Assembly (NCBI RefSeq): GCF_011009555.1
Contig: NZ_QXHD01000004.1
Location: forward strand, 3,238,150-3,302,149
DNA: 64,000 bases
DNA from: Adonisia turfae CCMR0081
Lineage (GTDB): Bacteria > Cyanobacteriota > Cyanobacteriia > Phormidesmidales > Phormidesmidaceae
Direction of reading: 5' to 3'
The notes under the pieces were generated by a model, which saw only the letters and a list, made by a program, of their open reading frames with translations, was not told the origin of the DNA and made no database searches. Made by a program: the position numbers and the translations under genes. Of this stretch, positions 24,907 to 33,960 are shown in pieces (within the stretch, counting starts at the first letter, position 1; every line of letters begins with the position of its first letter).

Positions 24907-26031
24907 TCATAGGTCTAAGGGAGCATATATATCTTCAACATTGGCATTTAGGTAAGGGCGTGTCAGGTCAAGACCAATTTTCTGAAAATGTTGTTGAATA
25001 GCTGCCAATCGTCGCTCAGAATGCTCCGGCTCATCGCTAAAAGCTTCGGCCTCTAATAAGGCATTCGCAAGAATCTGGCAACGGTTCTGACCAAAGCTTT
25101 CAGTCTGAGTAAACTTGTGATCGGGCTCTTCAGCTAAACCCAAGCCAGGTGCCAGGCGTTTGGTAAAGAGGGGTTCCTCATGCCTAAAGTAAGACTGGTG
25201 TGATTGATAGACTGACTGCAGCAATTCATGTACTTTGGAATAGTGAGAGCGCTGCACATACAGTACCCCTGCGTCATGACGCTGATAATTTGCTGGGCTG
25301 TAAAGCACTTTGAACGTGAAGGGTACCCCGTGGGCATTCATCTGCTGGGTAAGGGTTTTCATAACGGCCAATGCCCCTTGGCTAGTCAGGTTGAAATAGA
25401 CACGCACAAGCGTTTCCCTTACTTGCCCGCCTTGGGTAGAATATTTGCCAGCATCGCCTACGGCAACATAAAAGCCATTCTGCATTAAATTATTGGGCAG
25501 GCGAATTGCAACAATGTCACCCACTGCGGCAATGATGCCTGAGGCCAAATGCTGCTGGCGATCAATGTATAAGGTCAAGCCTCCCTTTTTGACAGTAAGG
25601 TTTTCCTCGGAGACCTGTTCAACGACCTGCCAACCCGGATCAAAATAGCCGGTCCCAGTATTACGCTGATGCAGTTGAGTGAAAAAGTCGAGATCAACGC
25701 CAAAGTAGGTATTGTTCTCTAGATCTTGGAATTGAGTGTGTTGTTCGGTGTCACTATCCAGGGCCAGTTCCGTTTGCAAAGACCCATTGTAATAGATGCC
25801 GTATAAGAAACTTCTGAGTTGGAGCGAACGATACTTTTGCCTCAAATCAGCCGGAATATGCTCGAACCGACTGAGCATCTCAGGTGGCACTTGAAAGGGT
25901 TGATACTGAGGATGCTTAATGCAAAGGTCTGGCTGAATCGTGACGGATGCCACCATATCCTCTAAGGCATTGGCTAGATTAGAAGGTAAAGTCGCCAGGG
26001 AGGCTGACGTAACTGAAGTGGAAAGAACCAT
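24907..26031 (-). CDS. HopA1-family protein, putative phospho-Ser/Thr lyase of a RiPP pathway
   Basis: A 374-residue protein with the HopA1 pattern: FLYGIYYNGSLQTEL, NTGTGYFDPGWQVV, VRVYFNLTSQGALAVMKTL, PFTFKVLYSPANYQRHDAGV, EEPLFTKRLAPGLGLAEEP, ESFGQNRCQILANALLEA and a closing PYLNANVEDIY. HopA1-like proteins act with an APH-fold kinase in class V lanthipeptide (LxmY) and thioviridamide (TvaD) pathways, removing phosphate from phosphorylated Ser/Thr to give dehydroamino acids. The preceding gene is such a kinase. That this protein modifies the nearby GG-leader peptides is inference. Its TGA stop lies inside the 9-bp duplication of the IS4-type element, so the coding sequence was spared. Confidence 0.8.
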   Translation of the reverse strand: MVLSTSVTSASLATLPSNLANALEDMVASVTIQPDLCIKHPQYQPFQVPPEMLSRFEHIPADLRQKYRSLQLRSFLYGIYYNGSLQTELALDSDTEQHTQFQDLENNTYFGVDLDFFTQLHQRNTGTGYFDPGWQVVEQVSEENLTVKKGGLTLYIDRQQHLASGIIAAVGDIVAIRLPNNLMQNGFYVAVGDAGKYSTQGGQVRETLVRVYFNLTSQGALAVMKTLTQQMNAHGVPFTFKVLYSPANYQRHDAGVLYVQRSHYSKVHELLQSVYQSHQSYFRHEEPLFTKRLAPGLGLAEEPDHKFTQTESFGQNRCQILANALLEAEAFSDEPEHSERRLAAIQQHFQKIGLDLTRPYLNANVEDIYAPLDL

Positions 26032-26052
26032 AGTTAGAAATCCAAAGTAAAT

Positions 26053-27234
26053 TTACATTACAGTAGAAAGGGTGGGCACCTGCAGGCTATCGGTACCAAA
26101 CAATGTCGGAATCGCTAACTCTGGCTGACAGAGCAAACTCTTGGCGACTTGCAGAGTACAAATCTGGTTATTGCCAAATGTTTTTTGATACTGCAAAACA
26201 GATTGAATCTGAAAAATCATCACAATCCCAGCTAACTTCAAGGTCAGGGATAAAAAGTCAGGTCGCTGGGCCAGAATTTCAGGAAACTCATCAAAATAGG
26301 CCTTGACTAAAGCGTGGAGCGAGGGCTGTAACAGTTCCAACGGTGTCATGGCCAGTTTCAAGCTTTCTTCAATAGCCATGTCTTGACTGACAACTAAGCT
26401 CCCTAACCAGAGTTGCAAGTAGCTAGCAATTACCGAGCCCAGGTCAAAAGCAGGATCACCCCAACCTGCCCGTTCCCAGTCGATCAAACGAATTAAGTCA
26501 GGCAGTTCGGCAAAATCGGCAGAATCAGTGGACGATGACCGTAGGCGCTCTGGACACAACAAAATGTTGTTGAGTTTGAGATCATTGTGGATTAAGCAGC
26601 AGGGTGTCACTTGCGCATTGGTTGCTGCGATCTCTTGACTCAAACTCTCAAAGCGCTGGTAAAGGACAAAAAATCGGATTCCGTCTCCTGGTAGACTGCC
26701 AAAGATCTCAGGGGTGGGGCGTTCTAAGTTCTGCAAATATGGTTGCTGGGTACTATTGGCAGCAGCTTCATGGGTTAAAAATGACTGATGCTCAGCTTTG
26801 CAAAAAGTGGCTTTGTGTAATGTGGCAATGGTTTGGCCAATCGCTTTAGAAATTTGTTCTGGATAGTGATTTTCCTTTGCATAAAAATCTCCTAGATCAC
26901 GGTAATCATCCAGGTAATCAAAAACAGCAATAGCATGGTCAGCATCGAAGTGCACTAAGTTTGACACTGTCGGCTGTGCAGCAGCAAACTCTGGAAATGT
27001 TTGCCAGAATTTTCGAATGTGCCATTCATTGAAAAATTCACCGACTGTTTTACCATTTTGAGCATAGCGTTCTTGCTTAACCAGAAACTTTTTGCCATTG
27101 TTTAGACTGACTAACAGATTGAAGTTCTTCGCTGGCTTTAGCTCAACTTGTCCTATCGGTGACTCTGGTTCAGACCAGAGGTCAGTGCCTTGAAGATAAT
27201 CGAAAACATTTTGGGCGTTTAAACGAAAAGTCAT
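26053..27234 (-). CDS. APH-fold phosphotransferase, putative RiPP Ser/Thr kinase
   Basis: A 393-residue protein with aminoglycoside-phosphotransferase/choline-kinase signatures. It has a Lys in FLVKQE (residue 53) for ATP, the catalytic loop LIHNDLKLNNILL (216-225) and the metal-binding LIDWERAGWGDPAFDL (250-265). It lies 21 bp upstream of the HopA1-like gene. In lexapeptide and thioviridamide pathways kinases of this fold (LxmK, TvaC) phosphorylate Ser/Thr of the precursor before elimination. A resistance or small-molecule kinase is possible from fold alone, but the tight pairing with HopA1 and a peptide exporter favours peptide modification. Confidence 0.78.
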   Translation of the reverse strand: MTFRLNAQNVFDYLQGTDLWSEPESPIGQVELKPAKNFNLLVSLNNGKKFLVKQERYAQNGKTVGEFFNEWHIRKFWQTFPEFAAAQPTVSNLVHFDADHAIAVFDYLDDYRDLGDFYAKENHYPEQISKAIGQTIATLHKATFCKAEHQSFLTHEAAANSTQQPYLQNLERPTPEIFGSLPGDGIRFFVLYQRFESLSQEIAATNAQVTPCCLIHNDLKLNNILLCPERLRSSSTDSADFAELPDLIRLIDWERAGWGDPAFDLGSVIASYLQLWLGSLVVSQDMAIEESLKLAMTPLELLQPSLHALVKAYFDEFPEILAQRPDFLSLTLKLAGIVMIFQIQSVLQYQKTFGNNQICTLQVAKSLLCQPELAIPTLFGTDSLQVPTLSTVM

Positions 27235-27298
27235 AGGTCATACGAAGATAAGTGGTCAACAAAGAAAGCTGTCTATATTCGATATTTCTTTTTAGAAA

Positions 27299-28096
27299 TT
27301 AACCAGACATAACAGCTAAAGTCATGTCATTGTCAGAATTCGCTTGTGCATAGTTATCTACATCAAAGTCAATTTCAATATTTTGGACTTCTTCTTTTAG
27401 CCATTCCGTAAACAATTTATTTAAGATTTGGCCTTTGAGAGACTCAGTTAGTTGTGCAAGAATGATTTCTTCGACCAAGATTAAGTGGCTACCCTGAGCC
27501 GTTAAAATTGGTTTTAGAAGTGTAGGTGGCTTAGAGGCAAATACAGCAGCCGAGATCTCAGGCTTCAGGTCTTTGCGACTCACGACACCTCGATATCCAC
27601 CAATACGCCGACTTTCTTTATCTTGAATATACTGATGAGCAACATCTGAGAAGCTTAATTCTTCTTCTGCAATCGCATAAAAAGATTCTAAAGCTAGGTC
27701 CTCATCCTCAAAAAGAATTTCATAAAAAATGGCCTGCTCATAAACTATTCGATGTTCATAAAAATAAGGTTCTACCTGATCTGAGAAAAGGTGGTCAGCC
27801 ACTTTATGAGACAATATATTGCCATGAATAAACTCCTCAAACTCATCTAAGGAGAGTTGATATTTTTCAAGCCAAGAAAAAGTGGCTTCTGTACTGTGCA
27901 ATTGATTCATATTACGAAACAGGTCAGCGGCTTGTTGCAGTTCCTGGGGAGTGACATCCAGGCTCAAATCGTTCGCTTGTGCTTGGATAACCTGACGAGT
28001 TGCGATCGCTTCAACTAAAGTCGGTAGATGGGCTAACGTCTTAGCCTGATGGAGAAACTCACCGGGAGTCATTTTTATTTTTTTAACTGTATTCAT
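27299..28096 (-). CDS. PpiC-like (parvulin/SurA-type) protein of the export operon
   Basis: A 265-residue protein with an N-terminal helical SurA-like part (VTPQELQQAADLFRNMNQL, LSLDEFEEFIHG) and a central parvulin-type domain with ESRRIGGYRGVVSRKDLKPE and LLKPILTAQGSHLILVEEI. No signal peptide is seen. Such proteins commonly stand next to HlyD and peptidase-ABC genes in cyanobacterial peptide-export clusters. The role may be peptide prolyl isomerisation or chaperoning of precursors; two candidate cores here contain Pro (STPPC, PVV...TPSDSPIP). It lies between the HlyD and kinase genes on the same strand. Confidence 0.75.
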   Translation of the reverse strand: MNTVKKIKMTPGEFLHQAKTLAHLPTLVEAIATRQVIQAQANDLSLDVTPQELQQAADLFRNMNQLHSTEATFSWLEKYQLSLDEFEEFIHGNILSHKVADHLFSDQVEPYFYEHRIVYEQAIFYEILFEDEDLALESFYAIAEEELSFSDVAHQYIQDKESRRIGGYRGVVSRKDLKPEISAAVFASKPPTLLKPILTAQGSHLILVEEIILAQLTESLKGQILNKLFTEWLKEEVQNIEIDFDVDNYAQANSDNDMTLAVMSG

Positions 28097-28166
28097 AATT
28101 TAATCTCCCATGTCCTTATTTAAGAAGAAATAACACGTCAATTGAAATATCTGCTGAGTAGCCTAT

Positions 28167-29600
28167 CTAGAGCTGTAACCCGTCTTTACTCAGCTTCTTG
28201 AAGGGATCTAAGATGATGTCGACAATGCGACGTTGCTGAACAATTACCTCTGCAGTAGCTGTGTCACCTGGCCGCAAAGGAAGACATTCCTGAGGCGTCG
28301 GCAAACAAGGTTGGTCGAGTTCAATTTCTAGCTGATACGTATCGACATCACCTTGAATCGTTTCTTCAACTCGTGAAGTTGGAGAAATACTTGCCACTGT
28401 TCCTGTCGCAATACCGTAATCCTGAAAAGAGTAGGCATCAAATTTGAGTTTTACTGGCAGCCCTTCACGCAGCGATCCACTTTCGGTTGTAGCTATCTGG
28501 GCATTCACAATAAAGGTCGCTCCCTCTGGGGCAATTTCAGCGACCTTACTACCGGGTTGAACCACTGCCCCTGCTTGCTGAAAAGGCAACTCAAAAATAA
28601 TTCCGGCCACAGGGGAGGTAATTACACGTTGCTCTAATTGCAGTTTAAATGATTGAATCGCATGGGTACTTTGAGCAATTTCGGAAGTGAGTTGGGTGAT
28701 TTGAGTTTCCAGATTTTTCAATTCTTCCTGTATCTGAAGCATCGAGAGTTCACCTGTGTGCAGCAAACTGTCATAACTCTGCAGCCGTTCTTGTTGTTGA
28801 AGCTTTGCCTGGATAACATCAGCCTGGGCCTGCTCATAGAGACGTTGCCGCTCCATCAAAACATCCTCATGTTCGACAACTTCGACTTTAGGAATAATCT
28901 CTTGCTCGTAAAGGGTCCTATAACGGTTTAATTCTCGCTTGGCACTCGCAAGGTTCATTACCCTCAGATCAAGCTCAGTTCTAGCATGTTCGATTTGCTG
29001 GGTAGCCTGATCAATTTGAGTTTTCCGTTCCAGAGCTTGGGCTTGATTTTGTTGCTGCTGGATCGTGAGGGTAGTCGTTAGCTGATTTCTCAAGAGATTA
29101 AGTTGAGCCAGACGATCTGCTTGACCATCTCGCTGCTCTTGCGTTTGCCGTAGCTCAACTTCAATCAATTCAGAGTCTAAGATTAAGAGCTGCTGACCGA
29201 CTTCAACACGATCGCCTTCTTCGACCTGGATAGTCGCAATTGAGCCTGCCACCTCAGTATCTAATCGCAGGGTCTGTCCTTTAGGTTCCAGACGTCCCCG
29301 AGCAGTGCCGGTTTCGTCAACGCGGGAAAACATTGCCCAGGGTAATACCACAGCCACAAATAGTAAGAGTAAATATAACAGCCCTCGTGTCCAGACTTGA
29401 GGCATGCTGTCCAGCAGTTCTTCGGTAGCGTGGGACCAATCTGCTTTGAGAACTGGCGAGGATTTTTGGGTGATGGGTTGAAGTGGGCTATCTTTCTGCA
29501 GCTCTGGTTGTTTTTGCTGTTTTTTGGATCCCTGTAATGGGGTTAGCAAAGCAGCATGGGCAACGTGACCATTGAGAGAATTGGGCATCGAATTCACCAA
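28167..29600 (-). CDS. HlyD-family membrane-fusion adaptor
   Basis: A 477-residue protein with a cytoplasmic N-terminus of about 75 residues, one membrane helix (LLYLLLLFVAVVLPWAMFS) and a biotinyl-lipoyl-like hairpin half (EVAGSIATIQVEEGDRVEVG). A long coiled coil follows (about 160-330, Gln/Glu-rich), then the second half (ITSPVAGIIFELPFQQAGAV) and beta-barrel domains ending RPGDTATAEVIVQQRRIVDI. It is the periplasmic adaptor linking the inner-membrane ABC exporter at 29705-32455 to an outer-membrane channel of the TolC type, which is not in the window. Confidence 0.88.
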   Translation of the reverse strand: MVNSMPNSLNGHVAHAALLTPLQGSKKQQKQPELQKDSPLQPITQKSSPVLKADWSHATEELLDSMPQVWTRGLLYLLLLFVAVVLPWAMFSRVDETGTARGRLEPKGQTLRLDTEVAGSIATIQVEEGDRVEVGQQLLILDSELIEVELRQTQEQRDGQADRLAQLNLLRNQLTTTLTIQQQQNQAQALERKTQIDQATQQIEHARTELDLRVMNLASAKRELNRYRTLYEQEIIPKVEVVEHEDVLMERQRLYEQAQADVIQAKLQQQERLQSYDSLLHTGELSMLQIQEELKNLETQITQLTSEIAQSTHAIQSFKLQLEQRVITSPVAGIIFELPFQQAGAVVQPGSKVAEIAPEGATFIVNAQIATTESGSLREGLPVKLKFDAYSFQDYGIATGTVASISPTSRVEETIQGDVDTYQLEIELDQPCLPTPQECLPLRPGDTATAEVIVQQRRIVDIILDPFKKLSKDGLQL

Positions 29601-29704
29601 AATTAAGTGATAGATAATAGATAGAGATAAATAAAATTAAAGGGGCAAAGATTTTGAGATATTTTTTGCGTCGCAGCAGACAATACTTAATGTCAAGCAA
29701 TGGC

Positions 29705-32455
29705 TCAATTCAAGGTGGCTAATTGTTGTTGATTGAGGTAGTAGTAATGACCTCGACGAGCCATCAGGGCCTCATGATTCCCTGACTCTACTAAAATCCC
29801 GCGATCTAGTACCAGAATCAGATCGGCATTACGAATAGTCGATAATCGATGAGCAATTACCAGTGTTGTTCTGTCTTTGATAATTTGATTTAAGTTTTGT
29901 TGAATAATACGCTCTGATTCCGCATCCAGGTGAGAAGTTGCCTCATCCAGAATTAACAATTTTGGGTTGCCCAGGAGTGCCCGAGCGATGGCCAGTCGCT
30001 GTCGCTGTCCGCCTGATAACATGCCACCACCTTCACCAATTTGAGTCTCATAGCCCATGGGTAATCTGCGAATAAACTCATCGGCTCCAGCCAAAGTAGC
30101 TGCTTCCACAATTGATTCAAGGGACATACTGGGATGGCCCAGGCTAATATTTTCGCGAATTGTGCTGCCAAAAAGAAAAGTATCTTGATCGACGACCCCA
30201 ACTTGTTGACGAAACGACTGCATGGCCAGAGTCGATAGGTCATAGCCATCCACCAAAATTTTGCCATCCGTAGGGGGATATAGTCCTAGCAGTAATTTAG
30301 AAATCGTAGTTTTACCTGAGCCACTGCGGCCCACCAGAGCTACCATTTGTCCTGGTTGCACCTCAAAACTCAGATTTTCGAGTACGTTAATGTCACTGTC
30401 AGGATGGTAGCGAAAAGTCACCTGATCAAAGCGAATTTTACCGTTAATCAAGGGCAAGCCCTGTCGCACTTCAGTGAGCCAATTTTCCTCTGGCTCAGCA
30501 TCGAGAACATCATTAATGCGCTCTACAGCAATAGCAACCTCCTGGAATTGATTCCAAAGGACTGTTAAACGTTGAAAAGGACTAATAACATTGCCGAGAA
30601 GCATGTTAAAGGCTACCAACTGGCCAATAGTCAACTCATTTTGAATCACTAGCCAGGCCCCAAACCAAAGTAGGCCAGTAGTTGCCAGCGTTTCGATAGT
30701 ATGACTAACAATTTGTAAACGATTGCCAATAATTTGGCTGGAAAATCCTTTTTTAATTTCCTGATTTAGTAACTCTTCCCAATGCCAACGAACTGTTTGC
30801 TCGACAGCCATTGCTTTAACGGTTCTAACGCCAGAGAGAGTCTCAATCAAATAGCTATTTTCACTGGCATAGGCATTAAACACCTCTCGTGAAATTCGTC
30901 TCAGAAAAGGTGTGGCCAGCAGTGCTAATAAAAAGAATGGTGGAATAATCACCAGGGCTAGCAAAGCCATTTTCCAGCTATACCAAAACATAAGCCCGAT
31001 GTAGACAAATACTGTCAACAGATCAAGCAAGATGGATAAAGACTCACCCGTCAAAAAACGTTCAATTTTACGATTTTCCTGGACTCTAGCAATAATATCG
31101 CCAACATAGCGCGATTCAAAAAAGCCCAACGGCAGCCGTAGAGTATGACGAATAAATCCGACGATTAAGGCCAGATCAATTCGATTCGCTGTATGGTCAA
31201 GTAGGTACTGTCTGAGCCCTATCATAGCAACCCGAAACAGACCAAAAATGATTAATCCTAGTCCCACTGCCACCAGGGTTAATTCTGAGCGTTGCACCAC
31301 TACCCGATCAAGGATAAGTTGGGTAAACAGCGGTGTAATGAGTCCCAACAACTGGATGCAGAGAGAGGTAATCAAAATCTCTAACATTACCACCCCGTGA
31401 GGCTTCAACAACTCAAAGAACTGCCAGAATGGAGTGGTGCTTTCTAGAGTTTCCCGAAAGAGCGCTGTTGGCGTTAATAGCAGAGCGTAACCAGTCCAAC
31501 CAGCCTTGAAATCTTTCACGGTAAGGGTGCGCTGGCCGATTGCTGGATCAGCCACAATCACATGCTTAGGTGTGATTTCGTACACCACGATGTAGTGCTT
31601 ACCTTCCCAATGAACAATAGCCGGTAGCGGCTGCTTGGCGAGCTGATCCAAACTTGCCTTTATGGGACGGCTATTGAAGCCAACACTTTCAGCTGCAGTA
31701 GACAGGCCACGCAGTGAAGCCCCATTACGATCAACATTGGCAATATCGCGCAGACGATTGATGCTGAATCGTTTGCCCCAGTAACGAGCCACCATAGACA
31801 GACAAGCAGCCCCACAGTCGGAAGCACTTTGCTGCCCATAGAAAGGATAGCGCCGAATTATACGCTGAAAAAGGTGCCCAACCCGTTGGTTAGGTGTAGG
31901 AAAGAATGCTTTGCGTACCCGACTGGCGTTAGGAATTGACTTTATAGGGGCAAGGCTACTGACAGACTTTCTAGCAACCTTGCTGGCAGCTTCGCTGCTA
32001 GTTTCACGATTGCCCCTTAAGGAAATATCAGATTCTAGTCGGGCATTATGTATTCTTGCCCGATTTAACAAGTGTTGACGGACCTCAGGAAAGTGGAACA
32101 TCAGATCATCTATCCAGGACTGAGGCAGAAAGCCAACTTCCACCCCTAGGGAAGCCCGCGCAGAATAAGTTAGAAACTCACCATCCGCCGGAAACAGAGT
32201 ACAGTCACCAAAGGCACCACCAGGACCAATGGTCTCTACCAATTGTCCTGCTTCATTGAGGAGACGAATTTTCCCAGAAAAAACAATGTAAAGTCCAGGC
32301 TTATCCTGCTGACTATGCCAGAAAGCGCCAACCTTTGGCTGAGTTTTCTGAGTCTGTTTCAGACACGCTTGTAGTTGAGCTTCTGAAATAGCTATCCTAA
32401 AGAGATAACTGAGTGTCTGACAGGAGAGAGAAAACGCTACGAGATTCTGCGCCAT
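29705..32455 (-). CDS. Peptidase-containing ABC exporter (C39) with N-terminal cyclic-nucleotide-binding-like domain
   Basis: A 916-residue protein with four parts. Residues ~15-135 resemble a cNMP-binding domain (GLYIVFSGKIRLLNEAGQ...GPGGAFGDCTLF). The C39 peptidase (205-335) has catalytic Cys214 (SASDCGAACLSM), His287 (EGKHYIVV) and Asp303 (VADPAIG). Six membrane helices lie at ~345-620. The ATPase has GRSGSGKTT, LSGGQRQRLAIARALL and LLILDEATSHLD. Exporters of this kind cut leaders after Gly-Gly and export the core; four peptides with such leaders lie 7-12 kb away. The cNMP-like front part is a feature of the cyanobacterial HetC-like group. All catalytic residues are present. Confidence 0.92.
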   Translation of the reverse strand: MAQNLVAFSLSCQTLSYLFRIAISEAQLQACLKQTQKTQPKVGAFWHSQQDKPGLYIVFSGKIRLLNEAGQLVETIGPGGAFGDCTLFPADGEFLTYSARASLGVEVGFLPQSWIDDLMFHFPEVRQHLLNRARIHNARLESDISLRGNRETSSEAASKVARKSVSSLAPIKSIPNASRVRKAFFPTPNQRVGHLFQRIIRRYPFYGQQSASDCGAACLSMVARYWGKRFSINRLRDIANVDRNGASLRGLSTAAESVGFNSRPIKASLDQLAKQPLPAIVHWEGKHYIVVYEITPKHVIVADPAIGQRTLTVKDFKAGWTGYALLLTPTALFRETLESTTPFWQFFELLKPHGVVMLEILITSLCIQLLGLITPLFTQLILDRVVVQRSELTLVAVGLGLIIFGLFRVAMIGLRQYLLDHTANRIDLALIVGFIRHTLRLPLGFFESRYVGDIIARVQENRKIERFLTGESLSILLDLLTVFVYIGLMFWYSWKMALLALVIIPPFFLLALLATPFLRRISREVFNAYASENSYLIETLSGVRTVKAMAVEQTVRWHWEELLNQEIKKGFSSQIIGNRLQIVSHTIETLATTGLLWFGAWLVIQNELTIGQLVAFNMLLGNVISPFQRLTVLWNQFQEVAIAVERINDVLDAEPEENWLTEVRQGLPLINGKIRFDQVTFRYHPDSDINVLENLSFEVQPGQMVALVGRSGSGKTTISKLLLGLYPPTDGKILVDGYDLSTLAMQSFRQQVGVVDQDTFLFGSTIRENISLGHPSMSLESIVEAATLAGADEFIRRLPMGYETQIGEGGGMLSGGQRQRLAIARALLGNPKLLILDEATSHLDAESERIIQQNLNQIIKDRTTLVIAHRLSTIRNADLILVLDRGILVESGNHEALMARRGHYYYLNQQQLATLN

Positions 32456-32553
32456 CGATATTTGACCTCTTGTTCAACGGATCTAAATGGGGTTGTTTGC
32501 GCGTGCGATTGATAGAAGCAGCCAAATTCATCTAGAAACTAAACTTGTAAAAT

Positions 32554-33234
32554 CTAGCTCTGAGCCACATAGCTTAGTTGATAGAGCCCAGATTCGAGAT
32601 TAGAAGCTGGTTGCAAATCGTGAATCGCAATTTTTTTTGCACGAGCTTTTAGTTCTGATGCCTGAGCAGCTGATATATCCTTAGACGTTGTACAGTCAGT
32701 CTTAGACAAAGACTGAGGCCGTGTGGATAATCCCATTTGCTTGAGTAATCGATTGATATGGCGATCGCTAACTCGAATGTTGTATTCTTTCTCCAGGTGT
32801 TTGCTTAGCCAACCTGCAGTCCAGCGACGAAAGACATACCCGTGATCGCGAGGGCTATGTTCGACCAGTTCTTTCAGGCGATTGAGATATTCATCATGAA
32901 CAATCTTGGGTCGCCCTAGAGTGTTATCACAGCAGGTATGGGCCTGACCTGATTGTGCAATCAAAATCCAGTGTCGTGCTGTCGCATGACAGCAACCAAG
33001 TAGCTGACAAATCTCTGTTTGAGATTTACCCTGATCAGCGAGCAACATAATTTGAATACGCTTGCACCACAGCGTTGACAAATCGCCTTTTTTCAGACGT
33101 TTTTCTAAAAGTTTGCGCTGAAAGGTAGAAAGATATTGCGAAGTAGGCTCCGTCGAAATTGTTTTACTTTGACCGAATGTTGAGTCAGATTTAAGCGTAG
33201 AAGTAATCTCTATTTGAGTTTGATTAAATTTCAT
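32554..33234 (-). CDS. Helix-turn-helix protein related to IS630-type DNA-binding domains, putative cluster regulator
   Basis: A 226-residue protein with a very good ribosome-binding site (GGAGGAGTTCCC). It has two DNA-binding parts: an HTH with GKSQTEICQLLGCCHATARHW (about 73-94) and a winged-helix with WTAGWLSKHLEKEYNIRVSD RHINRLLKQMG (about 140-170). These match the N-terminal domains of IS630-type transposases, but there is no DDE nuclease domain; the C-terminus is instead a unique tail (LQPASNLESGLYQLSYVAQS). It starts 779 bp upstream of the exporter ATG and ends 98 bp before it, on the same strand. A transposase-derived regulator of the RiPP cluster is the likely role. Confidence 0.6.
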   Translation of the reverse strand: MKFNQTQIEITSTLKSDSTFGQSKTISTEPTSQYLSTFQRKLLEKRLKKGDLSTLWCKRIQIMLLADQGKSQTEICQLLGCCHATARHWILIAQSGQAHTCCDNTLGRPKIVHDEYLNRLKELVEHSPRDHGYVFRRWTAGWLSKHLEKEYNIRVSDRHINRLLKQMGLSTRPQSLSKTDCTTSKDISAAQASELKARAKKIAIHDLQPASNLESGLYQLSYVAQS

Positions 33235-33960
33235 GGGAACTCCTCCAGCAGAGAAAAAATCAATGTCCTTACGGAAGTCATTAGTAAGCGTCTATTGACC
33301 TATCAGGGGAGTTTCTAGAGATTATGCAGAGTGATACAACTTTTTTAGATGAGTATGAAACTAAGCTCGACTTAATACATTAAGAGGTATAGCAAACCCA
33401 GTCGGACCAAGGACTAAGTCGTTACATAAAAGCGATATAACTGCTGGATTATGCCGAGCCATTGCCCTACCAGCGAGACCGCCCAGCTTCAGTAACAAGC
33501 ACTTGACCAAGTCCAAAACCTTAGCGATCACTCGACACTCTAATGCCCTACTTAAACCAAATTCAGCCACTTATAGCAACTTGGGTAAAGCTAAGTCAGT
33601 GGCTATACGTTCTATTTGAGAGCAAGACATTACAATCCACTACGTCAAGGCTTCGAAATAAATACTGTAGTGCCCCCCAAAATTATGGGGGCATTTCAGC
33701 CGTCGATGACACCGCTTTTCCACCCAGCAACCATCGCCAGACTCCCCATGGAGCTGCTTTGACTTTGCCACACTCATCTGAGCACAGGCCACACATTTTT
33801 GATTAATCCGTCGCGCCATCCACCTTCAAAAATCGAGTAACCGCCAAAACGCTCTGATTTCAAGGGACATGATAGCTCAAATTCAGCATACTATTTTTAG
33901 GTTGGGTCGGAGGAAGTGTTACCACCTACCTGAGATAATTCCAGCCGTTTGAGGAGAGAA
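33235..33960. other. Intergenic: upstream region of the regulator with a degenerate repeat
   Basis: Holds the promoter and ribosome-binding site of the regulator gene, the second copy of the 370-bp repeat (33284-33664), and a palindrome of TGCCCCC...GGGGGCA near 33672-33694. The remaining ~270 bp show no gene. Confidence 0.4.
33284..33664. repeat. ~370-bp degenerate dispersed repeat, copy 2
   Basis: Partner of 12626-12994, same orientation, with shared blocks throughout. The minus-strand frame 33361-33570 is open only in this copy and is broken by stops in copy 1, so I do not call it a gene. Confidence 0.7.

Noticed and set aside
26053..27234. An aminoglycoside resistance gene
   Set aside because: The kinase motifs alone would allow it, but the HopA1-like gene 21 bp downstream and the peptide export genes point to a modification kinase.
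33361..33570. A 69-codon minus-strand frame in the second 370-bp repeat
   Set aside because: The matching frame in the first repeat copy is broken by stops and indels, so there is no sign of coding constraint.
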